Assembly (NCBI GenBank): GCA_023512835.1
Contig: CM042090.1
Location: 18,258,356 to 18,322,355, forward strand
Reading direction: 5' to 3'
DNA from: Taxillus chinensis
Taxonomy: Eukaryota; Streptophyta; Magnoliopsida; Santalales; Loranthaceae
Length of the DNA stretch: 64,000 nucleotides
Shown here: positions 1 through 10,764 of the stretch, in pieces
How positions within the stretch are numbered: the first letter of the stretch is position 1
Layout: every line of letters starts with the position of its first letter
Position numbers and translations under genes: made by a program
The notes under the pieces: generated by a model
Database searches by the model: none
What the model was told of the DNA's origin: nothing
The model's input: the letters and a program-made list of their open reading frames with translations, nothing else

Positions 1-353
1 ACTCGACCATTGTGTGGTGATGAATGTCGTGTTGGATTTTTTTAGTTTTGAAAAAATGTCAACCGTAATAATAAATCTATCCAAATATGTTATGGGTTAG
101 GAGATGGGAGTCGTATCTGACGCATGGGATAACTACGGTCTACAGGCAGCGCGCGCGCGCGCGCGCCTCTCTCTCTCCGTCTAAAGTGTCACTAACTACC
201 TCTTATACGGGTCTGGTGGAGCACGGGGCTAATCGAGGGTGGGCCGAGAACCGTAACCCGGCGGCGGCAACCTTTTAACTAACTACACGCACCACCACTT
301 TCTTAAATTTGTGCTTATCTCTAATCATTCATGAACACGTCATTATAACTATA
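1..353. repeat. Direct repeat, left copy, of the sequence upstream of xylulokinase
   Basis: Matches 5535-5870 in the same orientation over almost its whole length, with small indels and a different GC/CT microsatellite in the middle (about 143-176 here, a pure CT run in the other copy). The right copy lies just upstream of the minus-strand xylulokinase start. By position, this left copy could be the upstream region of a second xylulokinase gene lying to the left, outside the window. That is inference; only the repeat itself is seen. Confidence 0.85.
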
Positions 354-360
354 ACGCAAA

Positions 361-638
361 TGTGTTATATCTGTTGAAAATAAAATTAACATTTAGTTGC
401 ACATATGTCATTGTCTCTTGTCTGATGGCTGGGGGTTGTGATCCTTTTGATATCTATCTCTGTAGATTGTGTGTGTGAAAAATAACGTGGTATAAAACAA
501 TTGGTATCCATTAACAAGTGGAGTAAAATAGTTCACATGAAGGGGACATTAAGTCAGAACGTGGAATGTGTTATATCTGTTGAAAACAAAATTAACACTT
601 AGTTGCACATGTCATTGTCTCTTGTCTGATAGTTGGGG
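361..638. repeat. Pair of ~73-bp direct repeats
   Basis: A segment at 361-436 recurs at 567-638 with a few substitutions and a two-base deletion. Both begin with a TGTTATATCTGTTGAAAA motif and end in a GTCTGAT-G-rich stretch. The second copy ends just before the alpha-tubulin fragment. No coding potential is visible between them. Confidence 0.7.
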
Positions 639-659
639 TTTGTCAACCTTTTTGCTATT

Positions 660-1183
660 AGCCTGATGGCCAGATGCCCAGTGACAAGACAGTTGGTGGT
701 GGTGATGATGCTTTCAATACTTTCTTCAGTGAGACTAGAGCTGGGAAGCATGTTCCACGTGCTATTTTTGTTGACCTTAACCCACTGTCATTGACCAAGT
801 GAGGACTGGAACATACTGTCAGCTCTTTCACCCAGAGCTACTCATCAGCGGCAAGAAAGATGCAGCCAACAACTTTGCTCGTGGTCATTACACCAGTAAG
901 CTACAGGCTCCTCTCCCACTTATTATAGAAGTTTCTTTCAGTATAAAATTTCAGCCCATGCTATTTTTTATTAATTGGATGTTGAAAATTGTGCATCGTG
1001 TTTTTGTTGCAATTGGGAAGGAAACTTGCTGACAACTGCACTTGCCTTCGGGGATTAATTCTTGATTTTTAATGCTGTAGGCGGTGGCACTGGATCACTC
1101 CTTTTGGAGTGTCTCGCAGTTGATTATGGAAAGAAATCCAAGCTTGGATTCACTGTCTATCCTTCACCTCAAGTCTCAATCTA
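660..1183 (+). pseudogene. Alpha-tubulin pseudogene fragment
   Basis: Translation shows alpha-tubulin blocks in order: [34 protein letters not shown], a region matching [19 protein letters not shown], then NNFARGHYT. After a gap come LADNCT, GGGTGS and [19 protein letters not shown]. One base is missing near 782 (the codon after VDL), which shifts the frame. The segment for GKEIVDLCLDR is absent, and the nucleotide-binding GGGTGSGLGS stretch is shortened. The fragment starts right after an acceptor-like TATTAG, and a donor-like GTAAGC follows GHYT. It therefore looks like a piece of genomic DNA with introns rather than a retrocopy. Both the N-terminal 31 or so residues and the C-terminal half are missing. 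It lies beyond the 3' end of the xylulokinase gene. Confidence 0.88.
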
Positions 1184-1851
1184 ATATCTATACCTGGGCA
1201 TACTATATCAATGTCATAACTTGTCAAATTCATCTAATATATGTCGCATACTTGTATTTCACTCAAAAGTTCTAAACCATATTGGTCTTGCAGGTTGCAT
1301 CCGCCACTTTCTAGCATTGTACTACTCAAATAGTACGTCCATTTTGGCACTCATAGAAATAATACCAAAATAGCAACACGAGTCTAAACTTTTTGTTAAG
1401 ACTAGTAACTGTCTAGTAGAGAGTGATAAGATTCAAGCGTGTTGTTTAACACCACACCGACATAATGATTTGTTCCCATAACAATGTAAAATTTACATAC
1501 TTCGATGTGCTGTCGTCATTCAAACGCACTGCAGTCATTCAATCGTGAGTGTCAGGTTTGAGTGTCCATGAAAAACTGTCATTCAAATGCACTCATGTCT
1601 ATATTCTTACAGAACACGGGGAGGTGTAAAAACTAGGTTGAATAAAAAAAAAGAAAAAAGAAATCAGTTTATTTTTTATAAGTAAAAAAAAAACAAAGAA
1701 ACCAGTTTTTATATCAGCAATGCAAAGCTTGCTCATCAAAGAAAGGCAAACATAAATGTTTTTTTCCCCAAATACACCTACCTGAACTCAATTAGTCTCG
1801 GATTTTTTTTGAGAGCTCGCTTTATTTGATCCCTCAAACACATAGATTCAA
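1184..1851. other. Intergenic, downstream of xylulokinase
   Basis: AT-rich spacer with A-runs around 1645-1695. No open frame of note and no recognised element. It probably includes the xylulokinase 3' UTR at its right end. Confidence 0.5.
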
Positions 1852-4800
1852 TTATGTACGTCCCAGCTTTTGGACAAGGCGGTTCTCAATTTCCATTCTT
1901 TTCTTCATCAACAAGGCATACTTGGCGGCAAGTTGTTGATCACCAGCACTCATCGAGAGGTTGCACATGAGAGAGGTCTTCTCCAACGCGTTATTATTGT
2001 ACATGCATGAAATGGGGATGAACCTGCCATTCTTGCTGCACAGCCAACCATGAGCTGCCCTTAGTGCTGCCCCAAGAGAAGCTGAATCTGTTGAATACAA
2101 GGGTTTATTTTTCTTGGCAAAGTGAATATGAAGTGTGAGACACAGGAAGGGGAAAACATCATTGCTGTGCTAATCCCTTCTCCTATCATCCATATTTTCG
2201 TAGATAAAACACACAACACTAAGAAATAGATACCAGTTCTCTGGACAGTATAGATGTCACAGCCAAAAATGGAAGCTATTGATTTTATAATGCTCTGATT
2301 TGCTGATGCGCCACCAGTGGCTATTATCCGATTGGGAGGAGATGGCATTCCAAATCTTTCTGCATGAGCTCGCATGGAGAGAAACTGGCCTTCAATCAAT
2401 GCACGTACCTGAATGAGGTTCACCTCAGTTTATAAGATCTCCAGCTGCAGTACCTGAACTTCCTCAATGCGGTAAATTATTAATTCAAAAGCACTAACCT
2501 CACTAGGGGGGTCAAATTCCTCAACTTCAAGTTTCTTCAGGTCATCCAAGGAGTCACTCAGATCATTTTTGAGAACATAGCGATGAAAACCAACTGAATT
2601 TATAAATATACCTTAGTACATTTGAAGGCAATTAAAGTAAAGCAATTACAGTACCCGCTGACCGTACATCAGACCTTAAAGATAGTTTTGCCACATGATA
2701 TAAGCAAACTGTTTGGAATTTGGAGCCACAGTGACATAATGTACTGTGCATCACACTACCTAGATTGATGTACCCTTCTTTCCCACTAATTCAAGCACAG
2801 CGTCTGAGCAATTTCACACTCAGAGATTATGTTGAATCAGAAAAAGGCCATTCTATGAATAAATATCAAAGCGTAAGCTGGAATGAAAACCTATAGATTC
2901 ACCTGGAAGTGGAGGAAGTATTTCATGCTCCTTGTAGTAGAAGCCAATCCTTCCACCTATCACAAATACCACAAGAAAATAAGGCACACAAAACCAAATT
3001 CCAGAGAAACAGTGAGAGTAGGAAGATAACACAAACCATTTAATGGTGGTGTCTCCTGCAAAAATGTATTGAAAGTATCCCATGATTTCTCTGCGCAGTT
3101 GTTGCGAACGTCTGGTAATAAGATCACACACAAACAATTGGAAAAGGTAAAAAGTAAAGAGAAAACATAAACATAAATTTGTAAGAAGTAATACCTTCAC
3201 GAGTAAGAGACCCATTCTTATAGACCAACATTACCATGTAACAGTTATTATCAACAGGATTAGGGAAAACATGTCCCTCTAAGCTTGGTTTAGGATCATC
3301 AGTGATTCCAAATACCTTTTAACAAATATAAGAAAATTAATAGAAAACATTTGACTTTGAATTAAGCTTAAATGTGTGACTGTGCAAGTATCAATTATAA
3401 GGTCCATTAATACTTACGGTGTCACTTGTACCGAGACTAATAGCCAGGTCTCCTGGTGTATTGAGAGTTAAGCCTGTAAGTTTCACATTTGTATTGGTTA
3501 ATCTAGAAAAGAATTTACAAGCAAACTATTGAGGTAGGTTATCCTTTAAACTGAAATGAATATTGGGATTAAAAAAATGTATTTTAAACAACAATACTCA
3601 CTATACATCTCTCTTATTTATTGTTTTCTTACAGTTCTTTTCAAAATTTCAGAATATTCAAATAAACATATGACAGCATATTGATCCGAGATAGTATAAC
3701 AGCGGCACCAGAAATAAGGGATGTTACAAATTTTACTTAGTGTCCACCTTAACTTGATGGAAGGTAGATATTTGGCCTCTAATGGTATAACATAGGATGG
3801 CTATCAAAAAAGATAGGAAAAGATCATTGACAAATTACTATTTAAAACCTCATGATTGACCAGAAGTCTATGCAAGAAAATGTGATTGGAATCAACAATT
3901 ACATTCCAAAACACAGCTTGGATGTATATATATTTGCCCATGATTAAGTAATAATTAAAATATTATAACATTTAATTACATTAAAAAACAAAGAAACAAA
4001 CAAACAGGGAGCATGGATAGGAGATAACATACAAAAACTACTATTCACCTGCTAGGCTGTTGGGATTGTCTCCAGACCACTGAATAACTAAACAGTTCTT
4101 GTTAAAATGGAATCTGTACGCAAGGCAAACTATGATGCTAGATTCGTAAGAAATCAACTTAACCAGAATATATTCCAGAATGGTAAAGAATCTCAAACAC
4201 CATGCTACTGCCTGCTAGGTACCTCTCAATGAAATAGGGAGCAATTAAACCAGCAACAGCATGGGCAGGTGCTAAATTTCCAAGTTTCTCCTCTAAACCT
4301 GGTGCAGTGGCCTACACATACAAGAATCAATTGAAGAACTAGATCAGAATCAGATTCAATCATAAGCTATAAGTAAAACCCAAAACTTTGAAGTGAAATT
4401 AAAAAGAGAATCAACCAGACTGATTATAAAACTATTATGGATTACATCAAAATTGAGCAACAAACATAATTTATGAAGTATAGATAAATGACCTCTAAAG
4501 CAATTTTAGACCAGGACCGTCGCTTGATATCCATCAAGTTCATCCCCGCGCCATCAGTTTCATCAATAGAGGCATAAGCCCCAATAAACAGAGATGCCAT
4601 GAAGGAGCTAACAAGGGAAATCCTCTCCGTGTTATGATAAATCTCCGTTTTTGTCTGGAACATCTTCCGAATTTGTGGGCCAGTGTATCTCTCATACCCA
4701 CGTGACCCTGTAAGACGAGACAATTCCAATGGCCCTCCAACAGCACTCTCTATCTCCCTACACTGATCCGTTGTGCTGCTGTCCATCCATATTGGCGATT

Positions 4801-5455
4801 CTGTGGTTGAAAAGGCATCGCTGAGCTGATCCACGAGCCGCTTCTCGTGATCCAACGACGACAACTTACCAGCACTGCCGTTTCTCCAATACACACTACC
4901 ATGTTGCTGCCCACTACCTGAAACAGCGGCAATTTTCCCAAAATCTAAATTGGATTTTGAGAGCTTCTGGAGTAGGAGATCTAGAGCTTCCACCCACATC
5001 AATGTGGGAGAAACAATTCTACCGCTGATAAAGGGGTCCCTAAAAACCCCATCTTTGGTCTTGTAATGGGGCAATTCAGAATCAAAATGGATTATTTCAG
5101 AAACGACAATGTTGAGATTGAAATCCAACACAGTCGCCTTCAAAGACCTATGCAATTGAAAAAACACCCAAATCAGCTTACAATACCTTCAAATTTAATT
5201 TCAATAAAACTACAGAAACCTAATACCATGATGAAAAAAAAAAGTAATAGAATTCAAAATTAAAACCCTAACTCAATTAAGGTCTCTTCGAAAATTCAAG
5301 TTCATCGAGAATGTAATGGGATCCCACAAAAAAAGTGCAGAAGCTTCCTTTTATATACATGTATAAAGGCACATTTGAGAAATGACTGAGACTTACTGCG
5401 TAGAGCTGTCAAAGCCAAGGAAAAGGGAGTCACGGGGAAGAGACAAGTCCTCCAT
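1852..5455 (-). CDS. XK2: Xylulokinase (FGGY-family carbohydrate kinase), cytosolic type
   Basis: Phosphorylates D-xylulose to xylulose 5-phosphate, feeding the pentose phosphate pathway. Eleven exons read on the minus strand: 5455-5397, 5147-4493, 4311-4223, 4113-4049, 3473-3418, 3315-3195, 3111-3037, 2956-2903, 2593-2499, 2408-2234 and 2087-1852. All junctions are GT-AG and keep the frame, giving 559 residues, close to the plant cytosolic enzyme. The start MEDLSLPRDSLFLGFDSST is the only ATG giving the FGGY phosphate-1 motif (FDSSTQ). Other family marks are SGSGQQHGSVYW, WMDSST, RLTGSRGYERYTGPQIRK, QWSGDNPNSLAG, LGTSDTVFG and the ATGGASANQSI adenosine-binding motif near the C-terminus. There is no transit peptide, so the cytosol is inferred. 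No break is seen. The gene symbol follows the Arabidopsis cytosolic homologue and was assigned from memory. Confidence 0.93.
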
Positions 5456-5534
5456 TACATAGATCTGCAGTTCTGCACCCAGGGAAGGAAGCGGGAGAAG
5501 AAGAGAGACTGTCTTCTGTTATTTTCTTAAACAA

Positions 5535-5870
5535 ACTCGACCATGGTGTGGCGATGATGAATGTCGTGTCGGATTTTTATAGTTTTGAAAACAAAGTCAA
5601 CCGTAATAATAAATCTATCCAGTTCTGGATAAGGAGATGGGAGTCGTATCTGACGCATGGGATAACTACGGTCTCTCTCTCTCTCTCTCTCTCTAGAGTG
5701 TCACTAACTACCTCGTACGGGTCTGGTGGAGCACGGGCCTAATCGAGGGAGGGCCGAGACCCGTAACCCGGCGGCGGTAACCTTTTTACTAACTACACGC
5801 ACCAGGCACCACCACTTTCTTAAATTTGTGCTTATCTCTAATCATTCATGAACACGTCATTATAACTATA
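5535..5870. repeat. Direct repeat, right copy (xylulokinase upstream region)
   Basis: Matches 1-353. It begins about 80 bp upstream of the xylulokinase ATG (5455), so it probably holds that gene's promoter or leader. It includes a (CT)n run at about 5672-5693, a common feature of plant core promoters. Right of 5870 the two copies stop matching, which marks the duplication boundary. Confidence 0.85.
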
Positions 5871-7514
5871 TATGTAATATGTTTGGATAACGCCATTTGT
5901 TATAGGAAGATTTTGGACCGGACGCTCCATTAAGAACAGATAAACGGAAAAACATGATACCGGACGCTCTCATCACCAAATATAATCGATCGGAATAAGT
6001 TGTAAAGGAAAAATTGACCACCCCGGTTCTCGTCACAAGCAGTGTCAGGAGGCTAACTTGGTACTTCTGGTGGTGTCGGCGGCCCAAGTGTGGTTGAGAG
6101 AAAGGGAGAGCAACTACATTGAGCTGCGTTGTGGCCCAATGACACCATCACGTGTTACACGATTCCATATATATATATATATATAATTCCTTTTAAAAAA
6201 TATTTATGTAATTTCTTGGCAGCATTAACCATGTTATTATGGTTACCCGATTGTATGTGTAGCATTATCCATTCCTTTTTCTTAAGGTGGCAAAAATATA
6301 GTTGTTTCAAATTGGGGTATTTCGATGGATGAATTAAGGAAACGAGCCTTGAGCAATTTATTTATTTTTGGCAATTAGTATATTTCTTATTTTCATTGGC
6401 AGATCTCACATCATATATTGTTGCCATATGGCGAGGCTCTGGCTTTTGCTCCAAGCACCATCCCTCTTTATTTCAACTAGTTGCTACGTTTATATGCAAC
6501 AAACACTGAATGTCTGTTATCCGGGGTTCAATATAGAGCCCTTTTTTGTTTTTTTTTTTGTTTTTTTCTCAAACCCACAGGTATGATGCGCGCTGTACTA
6601 CTATTGCTTTGCTGTTTTTTTCTTCTTCTTAAATCCTTTAGCTCGGTATCCACTTGTTGCTTTGTTGTTTTTTTCACCGTCCCTCGTTTTTTTGCTTTGC
6701 TTTTCTTGTTCTGTTTTTTTTATTTGTTTTGCGTTGTTTGTTTTTTTTCAAGAACTCAGCTTTGGTTTGTAGTTAGCGCCCTAAGTTCTGGGCATACATA
6801 TGTGTATATATACACACACGCGCGCGCTTCTACTATAGGGAGAGAAAGAGAGGGAGACAAAAAAACGAGTGGTCAGATATAATGCGCAAAAGCAATCTCC
6901 TTTGATCTTCCCAAAGCTTTATCAGTTCACTTTTTCGTAGTTCATAGCCGATTTTTCTTATAAATGGATTTTCAGGAGGTTACCACTTTCAGGATGGGTG
7001 TCCGCCGATTTTGCACCCTTACATTACTTATTAATTATGATTCTTGCCTCTTATCGTACTACTCAAGTTCATTCCGTGTTCTGTGTCATGCTTTGTTTTT
7101 TGTTTGGTTCGTACAGAGTTACTTGCTAATAATAGCCTTGTTGCTTTATAACTAGTAAACTCCATTTGGTCCATACAGGGTTATTCTGTGAGTCTTTATA
7201 CGAGCTATTAATGATATTGATACGTTTCAAAAGTATTGCTCTAGTCTCGTGTTACACCACTCGAGTCCATGCATAGATAGTTATTGCTATTGCCTGATGT
7301 TCTGTGTTCTGCTATTTTTGTGTTTGGTGCTTAGAGTTACCTGCTAATCGCTATGAGGCTCTACAACTAGTCTTTATTAATGCACCTGCTACTGTACTTG
7401 TGTTCGTTTTAATCAGTTGTATGTGTCCTAAACTCGATCTTTAATTCACTTGTCTTAAATATATATATCTCTATGACTTCTTTGACAGTATACGTATATA
7501 TAATGGAAACTTGT
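5871..7514. other. Upstream region and probable leader intron of RAV copy 1
   Basis: T-rich sequence without a convincing coding frame. Purine-rich AG stretches near 6838-6862 could be 5' UTR. A T-rich segment ends in TACGTTTCAG directly before the RAV start, which looks like a 3' splice site, so a 5' UTR intron is likely. An (AT)n run lies at about 6170-6184. Confidence 0.45.
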
Positions 7515-8980
7515 ACGTTTCAGGAGTAATATGGAAGGAGAGGTGTCTAGTACGATCACTACGGGGAGACAAAGTAAGACTCCGAGCTTGAATTCAAGTG
7601 ATGAACTCAATTCAACAGTCAAGCGGCGTAGACCAAACAGCACGGTCTCTATTGGAAGATTCAAAGGAGTTGTCTCCCAACAAAACGGACACTGGGGCGC
7701 TCAGATTTATGCAAAGCACCAGCGGGTTTGGCTCGGGACGTTCAAATCAGAGAAGGAAGCAGCCACTGCTTATGACAGTGCTGCCATCAAGCTTCGCGGT
7801 AAAGATGCCCACAGAAACTTCCCATTGAACAACCAAACCCTCCATGAACCAAAGTTCCAGGATCAGTACAGCACAGACGAAGTGCTGAGCATGATCAAGG
7901 ATGGCTCTTATCCGCTCAAGTTTGCAGAATTTTTAAGCACCCAGTTTGGGAATGAGGGACCGGAAGCTGGCCTCCCCCTGCCAAGGACATACGTCGGCCA
8001 CCACAACGGGGTGTTCCGGAGGCACTTGTTTCAGAAAGCACTGACGCCAAGCGACGTGGGCAGCCTCAATCGAGTAGTCATCCCCAAGGCCTGTGCCCTC
8101 AAGTACTTCCCTGAGATTCTCAGCAGGACAGAGAAAGACGAGGACAACAACACCAACTACTTTCCCATGACGCTGAATAGCATGGAGGAAGTTAAAGACG
8201 ATGGCACGCCAAAGGCCCTGAGTCTGGAGTTCTATGACCGGATGATGAAGAGCTGGAAGTTTCGGTACTGCTACTGGAGTAGCAGCCAGAGCTACGTGTT
8301 CACCAAGGGTTGGAGCCGGTTCGTCAAGGATAGGGACCTCAAGGCAGGGGACATTGTCGCCTTCTACGCATGCGAAATGAATGGAGGGATGGCCACAAGT
8401 CGGGCGTTCTGCATGATCGATGTGGTCTACAGTCAGAGCAGGGTTGGTGGCACTGCCATGGTTGAGGGCCTCCAACAATATGGTGCTAAGATGGAAGTTG
8501 GAACCCAACTTTGTTTGGGACAGCAGGTTGTTAATTATGTGAGTAACTTGAAAGATGTCAATGAATCCATAGTCTTGGAGCCTGCTCACAGTTCTAAGAG
8601 GAAGCACTTCAAGCTTCTCGGTGTACAGATCTATTGAGGACGTCTTAAAGGACTCTATATATATATTTTTTCTACTAACCTGAAAGCAGTGTCTGCTTTT
8701 TTGTTTTTTGTTTTTTTGAAAGTTATTGATAGTTTTATTTTTTTCATTCTATCTGTTGAGTTTTTCTTTTAAATTAAGGATTACGAAGGTGGAAGGAGGA
8801 AGATTTGAGAGCCGTTCCATTAATATAATGTTTTTTTCTATTGGAATGTTAAGTTTTTTTATTTATTTGTTGATTAGTTAGTGTGTGTGAATTAATTTGT
8901 TGGACTTTGCTAAGTCCCGAATGATTATTGGGCAAAAGAAACGTTGAGATATGAGGATTCACATTCACGAAATACCCTTA
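7515..8980. repeat. Left arm of inverted duplication carrying RAV copy 1
   Basis: The segment from the leader splice site (ACGTTTCAGGAGTAA) through the coding region and about 340 bp of 3' flank matches 21651-23201 in reverse complement. The 3' flank match includes the GCAGTGTCTG motif, an AATTAAGGATTACG block, and the TCACATTCACG-AATACCCT block at the far end. The coding parts are near-identical; the flanks carry indels. Confidence 0.88.
7531..8637 (+). CDS. RAV-type transcription factor (AP2 + B3 domains), copy 1
   Basis: Intronless coding region of 368 residues, as is usual for RAV/TEMPRANILLO factors, which bind DNA bipartitely and often repress flowering or growth genes. The AP2 domain is at residues 43-98 ([20 protein letters not shown] ... 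[19 protein letters not shown] ... NFP). The B3 domain is at about 164-285 ([20 protein letters not shown] ... [20 protein letters not shown] ... AGDIVAFY). The C-terminus is FKLLGVQIY, where RAV proteins normally carry a B3 repression motif with an LFGV core; here the Phe is Leu (residue 363). The start ATG follows a 3' splice-like TTTCAG by 8 bases. A basic KRRRP patch at residues 31-35 may help nuclear import. It forms an inverted pair with the copy at 22100-23185. Confidence 0.94.
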   Translation: MEGEVSSTITTGRQSKTPSLNSSDELNSTVKRRRPNSTVSIGRFKGVVSQQNGHWGAQIYAKHQRVWLGTFKSEKEAATAYDSAAIKLRGKDAHRNFPLNNQTLHEPKFQDQYSTDEVLSMIKDGSYPLKFAEFLSTQFGNEGPEAGLPLPRTYVGHHNGVFRRHLFQKALTPSDVGSLNRVVIPKACALKYFPEILSRTEKDEDNNTNYFPMTLNSMEEVKDDGTPKALSLEFYDRMMKSWKFRYCYWSSSQSYVFTKGWSRFVKDRDLKAGDIVAFYACEMNGGMATSRAFCMIDVVYSQSRVGGTAMVEGLQQYGAKMEVGTQLCLGQQVVNYVSNLKDVNESIVLEPAHSSKRKHFKLLGVQIY

Positions 8981-9860
8981 AAGGCGCAATTTTTTTAAAT
9001 ATGAAATATCTGTTTTGAATGGTTAAAATCGGTTTTCAATTAGTTTCAATGAAATAGTGTGACAATTAGAGTTAAATAAAATTATAATTTGAATTGTTGA
9101 AAATAAATTAATAATTTAAGAATTATATCGTGTAATAATTTAAGTATTGAGACTTGTATGAATTCGAAAAATAATGGGATTGACTTAAAATAAAATGTTA
9201 ATTTTGTTTATAAAATAGAGGATTGATAGGTACAATCGATATTGCAGTATTTTTTTCACAATTGGGCGTGGTTCCAAATTATCGCTCGAGCTCCTACTCG
9301 AACTTCGCTCAACACCTGTTCGAGCAAGCCTCCAGCATGCCTCGATCAGGCATTAATCATCTCTCCCTACAGCTAAATATATGGGTTTCTGAAATCCATC
9401 AATTGTAATTTTTGACTAAAAATTCAAATGCCATAACTTTACACACGATGATTTGATTTAAGTCATTTTTTTTATCTATAGATATTGACGAGGCGCACAG
9501 CTCTCAAATCTTGAAACAGTTTATTGCTTTCAGATTTTAAAAAAACGCATTCTTTCACTTTCAAAACTTAATTTTATGTTATGCTTAATTTTATGTTATG
9601 CCTCTATCCACGGCTTTATTTACCTCCCTCCCCCTCCTGCTCCATTTTTTTTTATCTCAAAGATGTGAGATACTGTATTTTAAGTTTTACGTATTTTTTT
9701 TTTATGAACATTACACACATCAAAATCACCCTAGGTAAAAGCCTTGACCATATCATTTGGCATTTCGCGAATATCATTTTTCTAAACAAAATATAGTGTC
9801 AAAGCCTTGAGAGGTAACGACGTAGCATTGCTCGCCAAAAAAAAAAAAAAAAAAAAACGT
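8981..9860. other. Intergenic between RAV copy 1 and the KH gene
   Basis: AT-rich spacer; nothing recognised. It ends with a run of about 20 A (9838-9857), just before the GC-richer leader of the KH-domain gene. Confidence 0.5.
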
Positions 9861-10066
9861 GATGGGGACATTGGCCACAACGCAGCTCACAAATATTTAT
9901 TTCTACGAAACCCTAGGTAAGTTTCCCATTCCGCACCGTCGCTGGACTCGCAGAGGCGACTGCAGAAGCTTCCATTGAGGGCCTCGCCGTTGCTGTCGCC
10001 GTCACGGGATCTAACAACAACACCCCCCCTGGAATAGGAGCTATCCGTACGTCGGACTCTGTAGCT
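9861..10066 (+). repeat. KH-gene leader block, duplicated at 23600-23750
   Basis: A GC-richer stretch with CTTCCATTGAGGGCCTCGCC and GGAATAGGAGCTATCCGTAC recurs in the same orientation near 23642-23750. Its position, ahead of the first coding exon at 10765 and separated from it by intron-like T-rich sequence ending in GGGCAG, suggests that it holds the first, non-coding exon of the KH gene. That role is inference. Confidence 0.65.
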
Positions 10067-10764
10067 TACCCCTCGCTTACTGTCGTTGCCGCGTCACATA
10101 TTTAGGTATATCACCCATTCACCCTCCATTTGTTTCAATAAAAAGACTAGCTAACATTTGACCGGGTGTTCCTGCCTGCTACTCGAGAAGTTAAACCGTG
10201 TTCTGCCAATTTGTCTTATTCCACATTTTGTTGTTTTATTGTTTTTGTTTTTTTTTTTTTGTTTTTGAAGTATTTTATTTTATTTATTTGTTTTTGTATA
10301 AGCTGATGTATATCAAGGTGTTTTTACTCTGCCTGTTATTTGCGATTGACATGATTTTTGCATGCTAATTCTTCGTGCGTGTTATAAGTTGATCTAACAA
10401 AATTGGGGAACTTATCTTCAATACTAGGAAAGTTACAACAAATCCCAATGTCTGACAACAGAGCCCATTGCTTGTTCACTTGTTGATTACTGCACAAATT
10501 GTATGCGATATTGAAATCGAGTATAGATAATTGACAAATAAATGGTACATTTTCTGATAAAAGAAGTTTCATTTTGTGTTTTATTGCTAATTATCATTGG
10601 CTGAAATATGCCAGTTAACACTTTTAATAGTCAACATTTGTCAATTCTTATGTTTGATTGTTGATTATTACTGCTTACCACCTTACCTTATATTTTGTTC
10701 ATTGACTAATGACTAGTTAATTGGGCAGATAGTCTTGGATAATTTTATTGAAGTTCATATAAAC

